From positions 1 through 31,007 of the forward strand of contig JAGVOC010000255.1 of assembly GCA_020052975.1 (NCBI GenBank): 31,007 bases of DNA, read 5' to 3'. Positions 7,024 to 15,179 of the stretch are shown piece by piece. Source of the stretch: Desulfobacterales bacterium (GTDB lineage: Bacteria > Desulfobacterota > Desulfobacteria > Desulfobacterales > RPRI01). Position 1 is the stretch's first letter. Each line of letters opens with the position of its first letter. The notes under the pieces were generated by a model. It worked only from the letters and a program-made list of their open reading frames with translations, was not told the origin of the DNA and ran no database searches. A program made the position numbers and the translations under genes.

Positions 7024-7140
7024 ATGAGAATACAGGAGTCAGAATACAAAATACAGAAGAAAAACAATACCATGGATTTTCTGGCGCCTGACTCCTATAT
7101 TCTCATGCTTCGTTGTGCAAGCGCCGGGCTTGGGGGTTAG
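7024..7140 (+). repeat. Interspersed repeat family C, copy 1
   Basis: Flanked by a 19-bp near-perfect inverted repeat, ATGAGAATACAGGAGTCAG (7024-7042) against 7088-7106, one mismatch. A tail GCTTCGTTGTG then a GGGGTTAGTT block follows. The copy at 18962-19089 shares the core CAATACCATGG and surrounding AATACAGAAG words. No coding capacity. It sits between copZ and copA. Confidence 0.72.
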
Positions 7141-7182
7141 TTGGGTCATTAACTGACAACCATTCTTTTCCAGTAAAATGAA

Positions 7183-7196
7183 ACATGTAGGCATGT
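7183..7196. promoter_or_regulatory. Short dyad before copA
   Basis: ACATG TAGG CATGT is a perfect 5-bp dyad about 40 nt before the copA start. It could be a metal-sensor operator, but the length is too small to exclude chance. Confidence 0.15.
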
Positions 7197-7233
7197 CCGA
7201 CTTCTTACTTCTTTAATGTTTAGGATAAAGATT

Positions 7234-9681
7234 ATGGCTGAACAGAAGCTTTCAATACCTGTTTCCGGGATGACATGCGCAAACTGCGCCGCCAACATAG
7301 AAAGAGGATTAAAAAAATTACAAGGCATAAAAGAGGCTTCGGTAAGTTTTGCTTCCGAACAGGCATCAGTTACTTTTGAACCCGGAGAGATTTCATTAAG
7401 CGATATTACTGAAAAGATAAATAGCCTCGGCTACAAGGCTATTACAAGCAAAATCGAGCTTCCTGTTACTGGGATGACATGCGCCAATTGCGCCATGAAT
7501 ATCGAAAGAGTCTTAAACAGGAAAGTCCCGGGAATACTGAAAGCCTCAGTAAATTTCGCAACAGAACGGGTTTCCGTTGAATATATTTCCGCTTCAGCTT
7601 CGGTTGAAGATATTATCTCGGCTATAAGGAAAGCCGGTTATGGGGCAATACTTCCGGATACATCATCAGATGAAAAAGACTCCGAACTGGAAGCACGCGA
7701 TGCCGAAATTAAAAACCAGACGAGGAAGTTTTTTACAGGGCTCGTCTTTACCATTCCTCTTTTTCTTTTAAGCATGGCGCGGGATTTTCATGTTACAGGA
7801 ATGTGGAGCCATGCATCCTGGGTAAACTGGCTCTTTTTTGCGCTTGCCACTCCTGTCCAGTTTTATACAGGTTGGGACTATTATATTGGCGGATATAAAA
7901 GTTTAAGAAACAAAAGTGCAAACATGGATGTTTTAGTAGCTATGGGATCATCCGTGGCATATTTTTACTCCATTGCAACCCTTCTTTTTCCAATTCTTGG
8001 AGAGCATGTATATTTTGAAACATCTGCTGTAATCATCACCTTAATTAAACTTGGCAAAATGCTCGAATCCCGCACAAAGGGAAAAACCGGCGGTGCAATC
8101 CGTAAACTGATTGGACTTTCACCCAAAACCGCAACAATACTAGAAGACGGTAAAGAAATAGTAATCCCTCTCTCCCTTGTTAAAAAAGACGATATTATTC
8201 TTGTCAGGCCGGGCGAAAAAATTCCGGTTGACGGAGTTGTGATAGAAGGAGAATCCTCGGTAGACGAATCAATGTTAAGCGGCGAACCATTGCCCGTTGA
8301 TAAGTATGCTGATGATACTGTTATCGGGGGAACAATAAATGTAGAAGGCCTGTTAAAGTTCAGGACAACCCGCATAGGCAAAGAGACTGCTCTTGCTCAG
8401 ATAATTAAGCTTGTTCAGGAAGCTCAGGGGAGCAAGGCCCCAATCCAGGCTGTAGCAGACCGTGTTTCGTCAGTTTTTGTTCCCTTTGTTCTGATAACCG
8501 CATTCATAACTTTTTTTATCTGGTGGTGGTTTGGAGGCGAATTTGTTCCGGCCATGATAAGGTTTGTTGCAGTTCTTGTAATTGCCTGTCCATGCGCACT
8601 CGGACTTGCAACGCCCACAGCTATAATGGCCGGAACCGGCAAGGGAGCCGAAAACGGGATCCTTTTTAAAAATAGCGAGTCCCTCGAAATGGCATCAAAG
8701 CTTGATATAATTGTACTGGATAAGACCGGAACTATTACAACCGGAAAACCCGCCGTTATTGATATCATTCCTTTCGCACCCTTCTGCGATAAGGATAATG
8801 AGCTTCTTCAAATTGCAGCATCAGTTGAAAAAGGATCGGAACATCCTATCGGAAAGGCAATTGTTGAAGAGGCAAAACAAAGAGATATTACCCTGTTTGA
8901 GCTAAAAGGGTTTAAGGCAACAGGCGGCCTCGGAGTGCAGGCATATATTCAGGATAGATTTACAATGATAGGAAAACCGGGATGGTTTAAAACTTTCGGG
9001 TTAAATATTCAACAATCCGAAAATAAAATTCTCTCTCTGCAGTCAGAGGGTAAAACAGTAATGGTTGTTGCGCAGGAAGATGATATATACGGACTTATCT
9101 CTGTTGCGGATCAGGTTAAACCGGAAGCTGCTGAGGCGATCAGGCAACTTCGGAAACAGGGTCTGCAAATATTTATGTTAACAGGCGATAATCTTATGAC
9201 AGCCCGGACCATAGCTTCAACGGTTAATATCTCAAATGTTTTCGCTGAAGTAAAACCCGAAGAAAAATCTTTAAGAGTTAAAGATCTGCAGGGAAACAAC
9301 AAAAAGGTCGGAATGGTTGGGGATGGAATAAATGATGCGCCTGCGCTGGCCCAGGCCGATATTGGAATCGCCATAGGAACAGGTACGGATGTCGCCATTG
9401 AAACAGCCGACATTATACTTTCAAGCGGAAACCTGCTTGGTGCAGCCAAAGCCATAAAACTCAGCAAGGCAACAATGAATACTATAAAACAGAATCTCTT
9501 CTGGGCCTTTTTTTACAATTTAGTACTTATACCTGTTGCAGCAGGTATCCTGCAGCCGTTTGAGTTTTTCCCTGACTCTTTAAGACAGCTTCATCCTATA
9601 TTTGCAGCAGGAGCAATGGCATTCAGCAGTATTTCTGTTGTCGGAAACAGCCTGCGCCTCCAACGTGCCAAAATTGAATAG
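7234..9681 (+). CDS. copA: Copper-translocating P-type ATPase (P1B-1)
   Basis: An 815-residue Cu(I) exporter. Two N-terminal HMA domains carry GMTCANC (C15/C18 and C83/C86). They are followed by the transmembrane CPC motif in [12 protein letters not shown], the phosphorylation motif DKTGTIT, the SEHPIG loop of the nucleotide domain and the hinge [14 protein letters not shown]. The last membrane segments contain YN and MAFSS, which mark copper-type enzymes. It pumps Cu+ from cytoplasm to periplasm using ATP. The frame opens at an ATG at 7216, but the ATG at 7234 has AGGA 8 nt upstream and begins with a normal HMA start. The preceding CopZ-like gene probably supplies copper. Intact and of typical length. 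Confidence 0.95.
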   Translation: MAEQKLSIPVSGMTCANCAANIERGLKKLQGIKEASVSFASEQASVTFEPGEISLSDITEKINSLGYKAITSKIELPVTGMTCANCAMNIERVLNRKVPGILKASVNFATERVSVEYISASASVEDIISAIRKAGYGAILPDTSSDEKDSELEARDAEIKNQTRKFFTGLVFTIPLFLLSMARDFHVTGMWSHASWVNWLFFALATPVQFYTGWDYYIGGYKSLRNKSANMDVLVAMGSSVAYFYSIATLLFPILGEHVYFETSAVIITLIKLGKMLESRTKGKTGGAIRKLIGLSPKTATILEDGKEIVIPLSLVKKDDIILVRPGEKIPVDGVVIEGESSVDESMLSGEPLPVDKYADDTVIGGTINVEGLLKFRTTRIGKETALAQIIKLVQEAQGSKAPIQAVADRVSSVFVPFVLITAFITFFIWWWFGGEFVPAMIRFVAVLVIACPCALGLATPTAIMAGTGKGAENGILFKNSESLEMASKLDIIVLDKTGTITTGKPAVIDIIPFAPFCDKDNELLQIAASVEKGSEHPIGKAIVEEAKQRDITLFELKGFKATGGLGVQAYIQDRFTMIGKPGWFKTFGLNIQQSENKILSLQSEGKTVMVVAQEDDIYGLISVADQVKPEAAEAIRQLRKQGLQIFMLTGDNLMTARTIASTVNISNVFAEVKPEEKSLRVKDLQGNNKKVGMVGDGINDAPALAQADIGIAIGTGTDVAIETADIILSSGNLLGAAKAIKLSKATMNTIKQNLFWAFFYNLVLIPVAAGILQPFEFFPDSLRQLHPIFAAGAMAFSSISVVGNSLRLQRAKIE

Positions 9682-9696
9682 CTTATTAATACTCAT

Positions 9697-9920
9697 GGAC
9701 TTGTAAAAAGGCAAACTTCAGACGGCAAAGTAAAAAGCTCATTATGCAAGGCGCACGAATCTTGAGGAATACCGCAAACGCGGGGCCCGAAGGGTGCGTA
9801 CTTGTCGGTACGCTGCAATGATTCACCCTGTTGAATCGGCCCCGCCGTCTCGCGCAGCGAGAATTCAACAGGGCGGGGATGAAGTGCAACACAGCAGGAT
9901 GACTTTTTACGAAGCCGTCA
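9697..9920 (+). repeat. Interspersed repeat family A, copy 2 (long form)
   Basis: About 224 bp, same orientation as copy 1 and opposite to copy 3. It contains the two modules missing from copy 1: a GC-rich segment with GGGGCCCGAAGGGTGCG, and an inner hairpin whose arms are CCCTGTTGAAT / ATTCAACAGGG around TCTCGCGCAGCGAGA. The right end abuts the stop of the ferritin-like gene (3 nt). With copy 3 it flanks the ferritin-desulfoferrodoxin-rubredoxin block. Confidence 0.8.
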
Positions 9921-9923
9921 AAC

Positions 9924-10385
9924 TTAATCACCCTGTTCAGCCATGAAATTATCATACAACTTTTCAAGTCCGAGCTTGTGTTTGGCCTCTTCCTGGGCAA
10001 GGATTTTGAACATCTTCGCATACTCTTCGTTCTTGTTTTCGTGGGCAACATCATTATAAAATTTAAGGGCTTTTTCTTCACGCTTCATGGCAATTCGCAA
10101 TATATCCTTATAATGCATGCCTTTTTCATATTCCATATCAACCAGATAATTACTGCGCTTTAAATCCGGAATCCACTCAAACTTATATTCAGATATCTTC
10201 TCCTTATTAGACAATATGCCTTCAAGCATTTTCTGGTGTTTTCTTTCCTCATTGGCAAAACCAGCAAACATCTCTTTGGCACCGGAAAATTTCTCCTGAC
10301 TGCAAATTTCATCATAAAACGCAGCGGCCTCTTTTTCTTTTTCAATTGCGTATGTTACAACTTCCTCAAAAGATCCGAAACTCAT
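9924..10385 (-). CDS. Ferritin-like di-iron protein (rubrerythrin domain without rubredoxin)
   Basis: A 153-residue four-helix bundle with two ExxH motifs, E47-R-K-H50 and E133-A-K-H136, plus partner glutamates near residues 17-20 and 103-104. This is the rubrerythrin-type di-iron site, probably reducing peroxide or storing iron. There is no C-terminal rubredoxin domain, so electrons would come from a separate protein such as the rubredoxins nearby. The frame is open to 10433, but the ATG at 10385 follows AAAGGAGG by 5 nt and begins with the family-like MSFGSFEEVV. It is the only minus-strand gene of the stress block. Peroxidase activity is inferred from the family. Confidence 0.85.
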   Translation of the reverse strand: MSFGSFEEVVTYAIEKEKEAAAFYDEICSQEKFSGAKEMFAGFANEERKHQKMLEGILSNKEKISEYKFEWIPDLKRSNYLVDMEYEKGMHYKDILRIAMKREEKALKFYNDVAHENKNEEYAKMFKILAQEEAKHKLGLEKLYDNFMAEQGD

Positions 10386-10460
10386 GATATCCTCCTTTAA
10401 ATATTTTTCCTGATTGCCATAACAAATCGCCAATTTTACATTTGTTTACTAAACCACCTA

Positions 10461-10515
10461 AAATCCCGCAGATTGACGCCGAGAACGCACAAAAGGGCCA
10501 TTTCCTGATGGAAAC
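10461..10515 (+). repeat. Interspersed repeat family B, right-end fragment
   Basis: 55 bp matching 23006-23060 at about 51 positions, including the block GCAGATTGACGCCGAGA and the end GATGGAAAC. Only the right part of the element is present here. It lies just upstream of the promoter at 10526. Confidence 0.65.
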
Positions 10516-10525
10516 CACCTATTTA

Positions 10526-10554
10526 TTGCAATATATTTACCTGCATGATATAAT
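10526..10554 (+). promoter_or_regulatory. Sigma-70-type promoter upstream of desulfoferrodoxin
   Basis: TTGCAA (10526-10531), a 17-bp spacer and a perfect TATAAT (10549-10554). Transcription would begin near 10561 and give a leader of about 335 nt before the desulfoferrodoxin start. A second, weaker pair, TTGCAA (10679-10684) and TATTAT (10701-10706), lies nearer the gene. Which is used cannot be told from sequence. Confidence 0.5.
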
Positions 10555-10801
10555 GCAAAGAAAAATCGTAAAACATTTTTTCCCAGAAAATATTACTGTT
10601 TATTCTCTGACCCCTTATAGATTCATCTTCCGGTTTGTTTTTTTATTTGTATAACACATTTTTTTATAAAAAAACTACTTGCAAAGAAATTAATAGGAAT
10701 TATTATTACTAAGATATTTTTAATAATGGACCATCTCCGAATGAGTTGGTTATCCTATGATTCAAGGGGTCAATGATTCCAGTGACCGGAAAAGCGGGGG
10801 C

Positions 10802-10839
10802 ATTGAAGCCCTCCGCAGCAAGCAGCGGGGAGGTTCAAT
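10802..10839 (+). promoter_or_regulatory. Stem-loop in the desulfoferrodoxin leader
   Basis: ATTGAAGCCCTCCGC (10802-10816) pairs imperfectly with GCGGGGAGGTTCAAT (10825-10839) around an 8-nt loop. It lies in the untranslated leader about 57 nt before the gene. It could act on RNA stability, attenuate transcription or be another repeat remnant. There is no T-run. Confidence 0.4.
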
Positions 10840-10895
10840 AATTTCCTACAACATAACCCAGTATCAATATAATCTTATAAAGAAAGGAGTAGCGC

Positions 10896-11270
10896 ATGGC
10901 AAAAAGACTTGAAGTTTATAAATGTTTGGTTTGTGGCAATATAGTTGAAGTTTTGCACGGCAGTGTTGGAGAACTTGTATGTTGCGGCAAACCAATGAAG
11001 CTGATGGTTGAAAACACTGTTGATGCTTCAAAGGAAAAACATGTGCCTGTTATAGAAAAAACTTCCGGGGGGATAAAAGTAAAAGTTGGAAGCGTAGCTC
11101 ATCCCATGGAAGAAAAGCACTTTATAGAATGGATTGAAATTATTGCAGATGGGAAAATATATAGGCAGTTTTTGGATCCCGGGCAGGCTCCTGAAGCCTT
11201 TTTTACAATAGACGCCAAAGAAGTTACTGCGCGTGAATACTGCAATGTTCACGGTCTGTGGAAAGCATAA
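10896..11270 (+). CDS. dfx: Desulfoferrodoxin (2Fe superoxide reductase)
   Basis: A 124-residue class I superoxide reductase. Centre I, a desulforedoxin-type Fe(Cys)4, is formed by C10, C13, C29 and C30. Centre II, the catalytic Fe(His)4Cys, has H49, H69, H75, C116 and H119, all in the expected contexts ([25 protein letters not shown]). It reduces superoxide to hydrogen peroxide without releasing O2, using rubredoxin as electron donor. Length and every ligand are as in characterised enzymes, so it should be active. An AAAGGAG ribosome site precedes the ATG. A rubredoxin-like gene follows within 13 nt. Confidence 0.97.
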   Translation: MAKRLEVYKCLVCGNIVEVLHGSVGELVCCGKPMKLMVENTVDASKEKHVPVIEKTSGGIKVKVGSVAHPMEEKHFIEWIEIIADGKIYRQFLDPGQAPEAFFTIDAKEVTAREYCNVHGLWKA

Positions 11271-11283
11271 AGGAGGTGATATT

Positions 11284-11439
11284 ATGCCGAGCTGGAAATG
11301 CAAAAACTGCGGATATACGCTTGAGGCTGACGCACCACCAAACGAATGCCCGTCTTGCAGGGAAAAATGTGAATTTCTTGACAACACATGCTACACTCCG
11401 GACTGCAAAATTGAGGGGGTTGACCCCAGGATCAAATAG
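11284..11439 (+). CDS. RCKP-type rubredoxin-like protein
   Basis: A 51-residue protein opening MPSWKCKNCGY, with a second knuckle CPSC, giving C6, C9, C22 and C25 for one iron. Unlike ordinary rubredoxin the loop between knuckles is very short, and three more cysteines follow (C29, C36, C41) before GVDPRIK. This matches the small rubredoxin-like family I know as RCKP-type. It probably passes electrons to desulfoferrodoxin or the ferritin-like protein. GGAGG lies 7 nt before the ATG at 11284. It directly follows dfx and is probably in the same transcript. Confidence 0.82.
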   Translation: MPSWKCKNCGYTLEADAPPNECPSCREKCEFLDNTCYTPDCKIEGVDPRIK

Positions 11440-11668
11440 GACGGCTTCGTAAAAAGTCATTCTGTCCGCCGCGGCGGACGCTTCATCCCTGCCCTGTTGA
11501 ATTATCGCTGCGCGAGACGGCAGGGCCGATTCAACAGGGTGAATCATTGCAGCGTACCAGTAAGTATGCACCCTTCGGGCCCCGCGTTTGCGGTATTCCT
11601 CAAAATTCGCGCGCCTTGCATAATGAGCTTTTTACTTTGCCGTCTGAATTTTGGCTTTTTACGAGAGC
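11440..11668 (-). repeat. Interspersed repeat family A, copy 3 (long form, inverted)
   Basis: About 229 bp, the reverse complement of copies 1 and 2. It starts one base after the rubredoxin-like stop with GACGGCTTCGTAAAAAGTCA and ends near 11668. It carries both internal modules and an extra perfect 16-bp palindrome GTCCGCCGCGGCGGAC (11464-11479) not seen in copy 2. Together with copy 2 it brackets the ferritin/dfx/rubredoxin block. Confidence 0.8.
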
Positions 11669-11695
11669 ATCAATTAAGAATGGAGTGATTTTATT

Positions 11696-12133
11696 ATGTC
11701 AAAAGCTCTTATTGTTTTTGCAACAAGAACAGGTGAAACAAAGCAGATTGCTGAACTTATCGGAGAAGGCCTGCGCTTTTCAGGCGCCGAAGTTTCTCTG
11801 TTTAATGTTAATGAAATAAAAAATGAAAGCGCTCTCGACGGATATGATGCCTATGTGTTCGGATCAGCAACATATCACGGGGATATGATGCTGGGTATGA
11901 AGACTTTTTTGTTCCTCGCAGAAAAAGCAAATCTTGCAGAGAAGAAAGGCGGAGCTTTCGGCGCTTTCGGATGGAGTGGCGAAGCGCCGGATCGTATTTT
12001 TAACACAATGAAGAATATTTTCAATATGGATATGGTTAGCGGTTCCCTCAGGTTAAAATCAAGTTCCCTGGGGGGAGGAATAAAGATGGCCCAGGATTAT
12101 GGCCGTGAAATAGCAAAAAAACTCGGGCTTTAA
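11696..12133 (+). CDS. Flavodoxin-family protein
   Basis: A 145-residue flavodoxin fold. The FMN phosphate loop is TRTGETKQIA (residues 10-19), the isoalloxazine loops are GSATYHGDM and FGAFGWSGEAPDRI. It most resembles the flavodoxin domain found at the C-terminus of flavodiiron proteins, one of which is encoded at 16765. It would carry electrons in the cytoplasm, perhaps for the superoxide and peroxide enzymes. Its partner is not determined. The ATG at 11696 is weakly preceded by GGAGTG at 11681-11686. Confidence 0.85.
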   Translation: MSKALIVFATRTGETKQIAELIGEGLRFSGAEVSLFNVNEIKNESALDGYDAYVFGSATYHGDMMLGMKTFLFLAEKANLAEKKGGAFGAFGWSGEAPDRIFNTMKNIFNMDMVSGSLRLKSSSLGGGIKMAQDYGREIAKKLGL

Positions 12134-12165
12134 TAATTTTAACCACATAATTTACGGAGGAAACT

Positions 12166-12351
12166 ATGTCTACACCAGAGCACTGCCCAGGATATCAGCA
12201 ATTCAAACACCTTGAATCCTTTGTTTGCAAATGCCCTGCCTGCGGGAAAAAAACCGAAATATTTTCGGACGAGTTCGACAAAAAGAAAAAATGCAATTCA
12301 TGCGGCAAGGATATTGATTTTACTCAATGTACACTTGAGGGTAAAGCATAG
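12166..12351 (+). CDS. Small zinc-ribbon protein, 61 residues
   Basis: A 61-residue protein with cysteines at 7, 21, 23, 26, 43, 46 and 55. The knuckles CPAC (23-26) and CNSC (43-46) would form one zinc ribbon; C7, C21 and C55 are extra. The start is strongly supported by ACGGAGGAAACT just before the ATG. It follows the flavodoxin by 32 nt. I do not recognise a named family. It resembles in size and style the small cysteine-rich proteins at 5808 and 6590 but is not obviously homologous. Confidence 0.72.
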   Translation: MSTPEHCPGYQQFKHLESFVCKCPACGKKTEIFSDEFDKKKKCNSCGKDIDFTQCTLEGKA

Positions 12352-12406
12352 ATTTTCTATTCAATGCTCTGATTCGCATTTGATGATAACAGCATGTCCC
12401 TTATAG

Positions 12407-12501
12407 TGAGACCTTTGCAGAACATTCAATTTTGCTCAAGTTCAAGGAAGGCGATAATATAGCGCTAATCGGACAAAAGAGGGTGTTATGCAGAGGTCTC
12501 A
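12407..12501 (+). repeat. Interspersed repeat family B, compact copy with inverted ends
   Basis: A 95-bp element bounded by TGAGACCTTTGCA (12407-12419) and TGCAGAGGTCTCA (12489-12501), a 13-bp inverted repeat with one mismatch. TAG flanks it on both sides, a possible 3-bp target duplication. The interior CAATTTTGCTCAAGTTCAAG is shared with the copy between cydA and cydB. Confidence 0.72.
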
Positions 12502-12569
12502 TAGTAAAGGCACTTGTTCCCCTCAGCTATTGTTAACACGTACTCTAAACAGTTCTCCAGGAGGCGTTA

Positions 12570-13871
12570 ATGGATATTGTTTTTCTGTCACGCCTGCAGT
12601 TTGCAACAGCGACCATGTTCCATTTTCTGTTTGTCCCGCTCACGCTCGGTCTTTCCATTATGATTGCGATAATGGAAACCAGATATGCCGGAACCGGAGA
12701 CAAGATATATCTTTCCATGACCAAATTCTGGGGGAAGATCTTCCTTATAAATTTTGGCCTTGGAATAGTCACCGGAATTACTCTCGAATTCCAGTTTGGG
12801 ACCAACTGGTCGCGCTATTCTGCATTTGTAGGGGATATTTTCGGATCTCTCCTCGCAATTGAGGCTTCAGCCGCCTTTTTTCTTGAATCAACCCTTATAG
12901 GCATCTGGATCTTTGGCTGGAGAAAGCTTTCCCCGAAAGCCCACGCTGCCGTAATGTGGCTTATTGCAGGTGCTTCAACCCTTTCTGCCGTATGGATAAT
13001 CATCGCAAATTCCTGGATGCAACATCCTGTAGGTTATGTCCTGCGGAATGGGAGGGCTGAACTATCAGATTTCTCCGCTGTTATTTTCCAGAAATTTGCC
13101 ATTCTCCAATTCCTTCATACAATCAGTGCAGCTTATATTGTAAGTGCTTTTTTTGTAATGGGTGTAAGCGCGTATCATTTGCTTAAGAAACAATCCGTCC
13201 AATTTTTTACAAGATCTTTCAGAATCGGTTTAATACTCGGGCTTATTTTTTCCATTTTCACAGCCATCGAAGGGGATACGCACGGGGTTCACGTGGCAGA
13301 AGTCCAGCCTGCAAAACTGGCAGCAATGGAGGCCCATTGGGAAACCACCACGAGAGCGCCGATCACTCTTTTTGCAATTCCTGATGAGAAAAATGAAAGA
13401 AACTTCATAGAGTTCGGCGCCATCCCAGGGCTTTTGAGCTTTCTTGGTTACCACGATATAAACGCCGAAGTGAAGGGGCTTAAGGATTTCCCCAGAGAAG
13501 AAAGACCACCGGTGCTTATCCCACTCTTTTCCTTCAGAACAATGGTGGGTCTGGGAACTCTGTTTATCCTTCTTACAATTATCGGATGGTTAAGACGGAA
13601 CAGACTGCTTGAAAGTCCTTTATATTTAAAGGTAATGGTATTGTCTATTCCGCTGCCGTATGTCGCCATCGAAGCAGGATGGGTGTTGGCGGAGGTGGGA
13701 AGGCAGCCATGGATCGTCCATGGCCTTATGAAAACATCTGATGCAGTATCGCCTCTGGCATCTTCACAGGTTTTTATTTCTCTTATAGCTTTTATACTTA
13801 TTTACGGACTGCTGGGGATTGCAGGTTTTTATCTGATAATCAAAAATGCTAAAAAGGACCCTGTTGTATGA
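12570..13871 (+). CDS. cydA: Cytochrome bd quinol oxidase subunit I
   Basis: A 433-residue membrane protein, the short-Q-loop form. Key residues are all present: H18 (haem b595/d ligand region), H183 and M325 (haem b558 ligands), E98 and E106 in the proton/haem d region, GRQPW at 377-381, and the quinol loop GDTHGVHVAEVQPAKLAAME with K249 and E254. It oxidises menaquinol and reduces O2 to water at high affinity, protecting the anaerobic cell and building a proton gradient. AGGAGG lies 7 nt upstream. cydB follows, but 260 nt away because a repeat sits between them. Intact. Confidence 0.96.
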   Translation: MDIVFLSRLQFATATMFHFLFVPLTLGLSIMIAIMETRYAGTGDKIYLSMTKFWGKIFLINFGLGIVTGITLEFQFGTNWSRYSAFVGDIFGSLLAIEASAAFFLESTLIGIWIFGWRKLSPKAHAAVMWLIAGASTLSAVWIIIANSWMQHPVGYVLRNGRAELSDFSAVIFQKFAILQFLHTISAAYIVSAFFVMGVSAYHLLKKQSVQFFTRSFRIGLILGLIFSIFTAIEGDTHGVHVAEVQPAKLAAMEAHWETTTRAPITLFAIPDEKNERNFIEFGAIPGLLSFLGYHDINAEVKGLKDFPREERPPVLIPLFSFRTMVGLGTLFILLTIIGWLRRNRLLESPLYLKVMVLSIPLPYVAIEAGWVLAEVGRQPWIVHGLMKTSDAVSPLASSQVFISLIAFILIYGLLGIAGFYLIIKNAKKDPVV

Positions 13872-13920
13872 GTTTGGGTTGATTTTTGCAGATGACTTTG
13901 TAATAAATCCGTCTCTTTAC

Positions 13921-14100
13921 GAGACCTTTGAAGAATATCCAATTTTGCTCAAGTTCAAGGAAGGCGATAATAAAGACTTAGGTTTTTGGTTCATAGTTTC
14001 TGGTTCCTGGTTAAAAGAAACAACCAGAAACTACAAACCAGAGACCAGAAACCAAGTCTTTAAATAAATCGGGCAAAAGGGGGTGTTATGCGTCTGTCTC
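13921..14100 (+). repeat. Interspersed repeat family B copy between cydA and cydB, with nested hairpin
   Basis: The outer element begins GAGACCTTTG and contains the same 20-base interior as the copy at 12407, ending GGGGGTGTTATG and GTCTGTCTC. A second palindromic element (13971-14062) is inserted inside it, bounded by TAAAGACTT / AAGTCTTTA, with long arms made of GTTTCTGG and CCAGAAAC words. The transcript between cydA and cydB would fold strongly here. Confidence 0.7.
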
Positions 14101-14131
14101 TTCACGAAGCCATCAGAATCTGGGGGTAACA

Positions 14132-15160
14132 ATGGATCTGCAGGGAATATGGTTTTTTATTTGGGGTTTGCTCTGGGTTATTTTCTTTATGACCGATGGT
14201 TTTGATTTCGGAATTGGAATATTGTACCCTTTTCTTGGAAAAAATGACTTCGAAAAACGAATAATGATAAATTCTGTTGGCCCCCTCTGGAACGGTAATG
14301 AAGTCTGGCTCATTACTGCAGGCGGAGTCACTTTTGCCGCTTTTCCGCTTGCCTACTCCATTATGTTCTCTTCCCTTTATTCGGGCCTGATGCTCATTCT
14401 TTTTGCTCTCATCCTTCGCGGAGTCGCTTTTGAGTTCAGGGGCAAGGTTGATAAAAAAAGCTGGCGGAATATCTGGGACATTTCTATTTTTGCCGGCAGT
14501 TTGGTTCCGGCTGTTTTATTCGGAATTACATTTGCCAATATATTCCAGGGGCTTCCGATAGACAAGTCCGGTGTATCACATGGCTCGTTTTTTGACCTTT
14601 TTAACTTTTACGGAATTCTTGGGGGATTGTTGTTTTTACTCCTTTTCCTCTTTCACGGCTCTGTCTGGTTGTCCATTAAAACAGATGGTGAACTTCATGA
14701 AAGATCAAAGTCAACTGCTCTTATTCTTTGGCCGTTTCTTTTGATTACCGCATTACTCTTTTTAGGCGCAAGCTGGTTTTTTACGAAGCTGTATAATAAT
14801 TATCTGGCAAACCCCATTCTGTTTTTAGACATCCTGTTAACTATTGCAGCTCTCTTTGCTTCAAGGTTTTTTATTAAAAGAAAAGATTTTTTCAGGGCGT
14901 GGTTTTCATCTTCAATCATAATTATGGGATCTGTTTTTTTCGGAATAATAGGGTTGTATCCCAATATGCTTCCGTCAAGCATAAGCCCTGAGTTCAGCGC
15001 TACAGCATATAACGCCTCATCCAGTCCTCTTACTTTAAAGATCATGCTGGTTGTGGTCATTATTTTCATTCCTGCTGTTATTGCCTACCAAGCGTGGGCT
15101 TATTATCTTTTCAGGGGAAAAGTTATAAAAGAAGATCTTGCTTATGAAGAATCATACTAG
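14132..15160 (+). CDS. cydB: Cytochrome bd quinol oxidase subunit II
   Basis: A 342-residue protein with about eight to nine membrane helices. The N-terminus GIWFFIWGLLWVIFFMTDGF and the following DFGIGILYPFLG are the CydB signature, and PLWNGNEVWLITAGG is the second conserved block. CydB lacks haem but stabilises the haems of CydA. Length is close to the family norm. A CTGGGGGTAACA stretch precedes the ATG. Downstream, a triheme cytochrome starts only 19 nt after the stop, so cydB, cytochrome and flavoprotein probably form one transcript. Confidence 0.94.
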   Translation: MDLQGIWFFIWGLLWVIFFMTDGFDFGIGILYPFLGKNDFEKRIMINSVGPLWNGNEVWLITAGGVTFAAFPLAYSIMFSSLYSGLMLILFALILRGVAFEFRGKVDKKSWRNIWDISIFAGSLVPAVLFGITFANIFQGLPIDKSGVSHGSFFDLFNFYGILGGLLFLLLFLFHGSVWLSIKTDGELHERSKSTALILWPFLLITALLFLGASWFFTKLYNNYLANPILFLDILLTIAALFASRFFIKRKDFFRAWFSSSIIIMGSVFFGIIGLYPNMLPSSISPEFSATAYNASSSPLTLKIMLVVVIIFIPAVIAYQAWAYYLFRGKVIKEDLAYEESY

Positions 15161-15179
15161 TTCATAAAGGAACCCGATT

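Larger units (their letters stand above)
10434..10895. other. Intergenic region upstream of desulfoferrodoxin
   Basis: No convincing gene in these 462 bases. They hold the repeat B fragment, the two promoter-like pairs, a short AT palindrome TTTTTTTATAAAAAAA near 10660-10675, and a GC-rich stem-loop at 10802-10839. An open frame covering 10442-10654 is translated partly from the repeat and is not considered real. Confidence 0.5.

Noticed and set aside
7024..7140. Repeat C as a CRISPR or tandem array
   Set aside because: Only two copies, almost 12 kb apart, with inverted ends and no spacers; an interspersed element.
10442..10654. 70-residue plus-strand open frame
   Set aside because: The first third is translated from repeat B and the rest crosses a promoter; no ribosome site.
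10659..10710. PerR/Fur box in the AT-rich stretch before desulfoferrodoxin
   Set aside because: AT palindromes are present but match the known box poorly; such matches are expected by chance in AT-rich DNA.
12488..12862. 124-residue open frame overlapping the cydA start
   Set aside because: Out-of-frame shadow of cydA plus repeat sequence.
13846..14067. 73-residue open frame overlapping the cydA end
   Set aside because: Translated from the cydA 3' end in another frame and then from repeat B with its nested hairpin.
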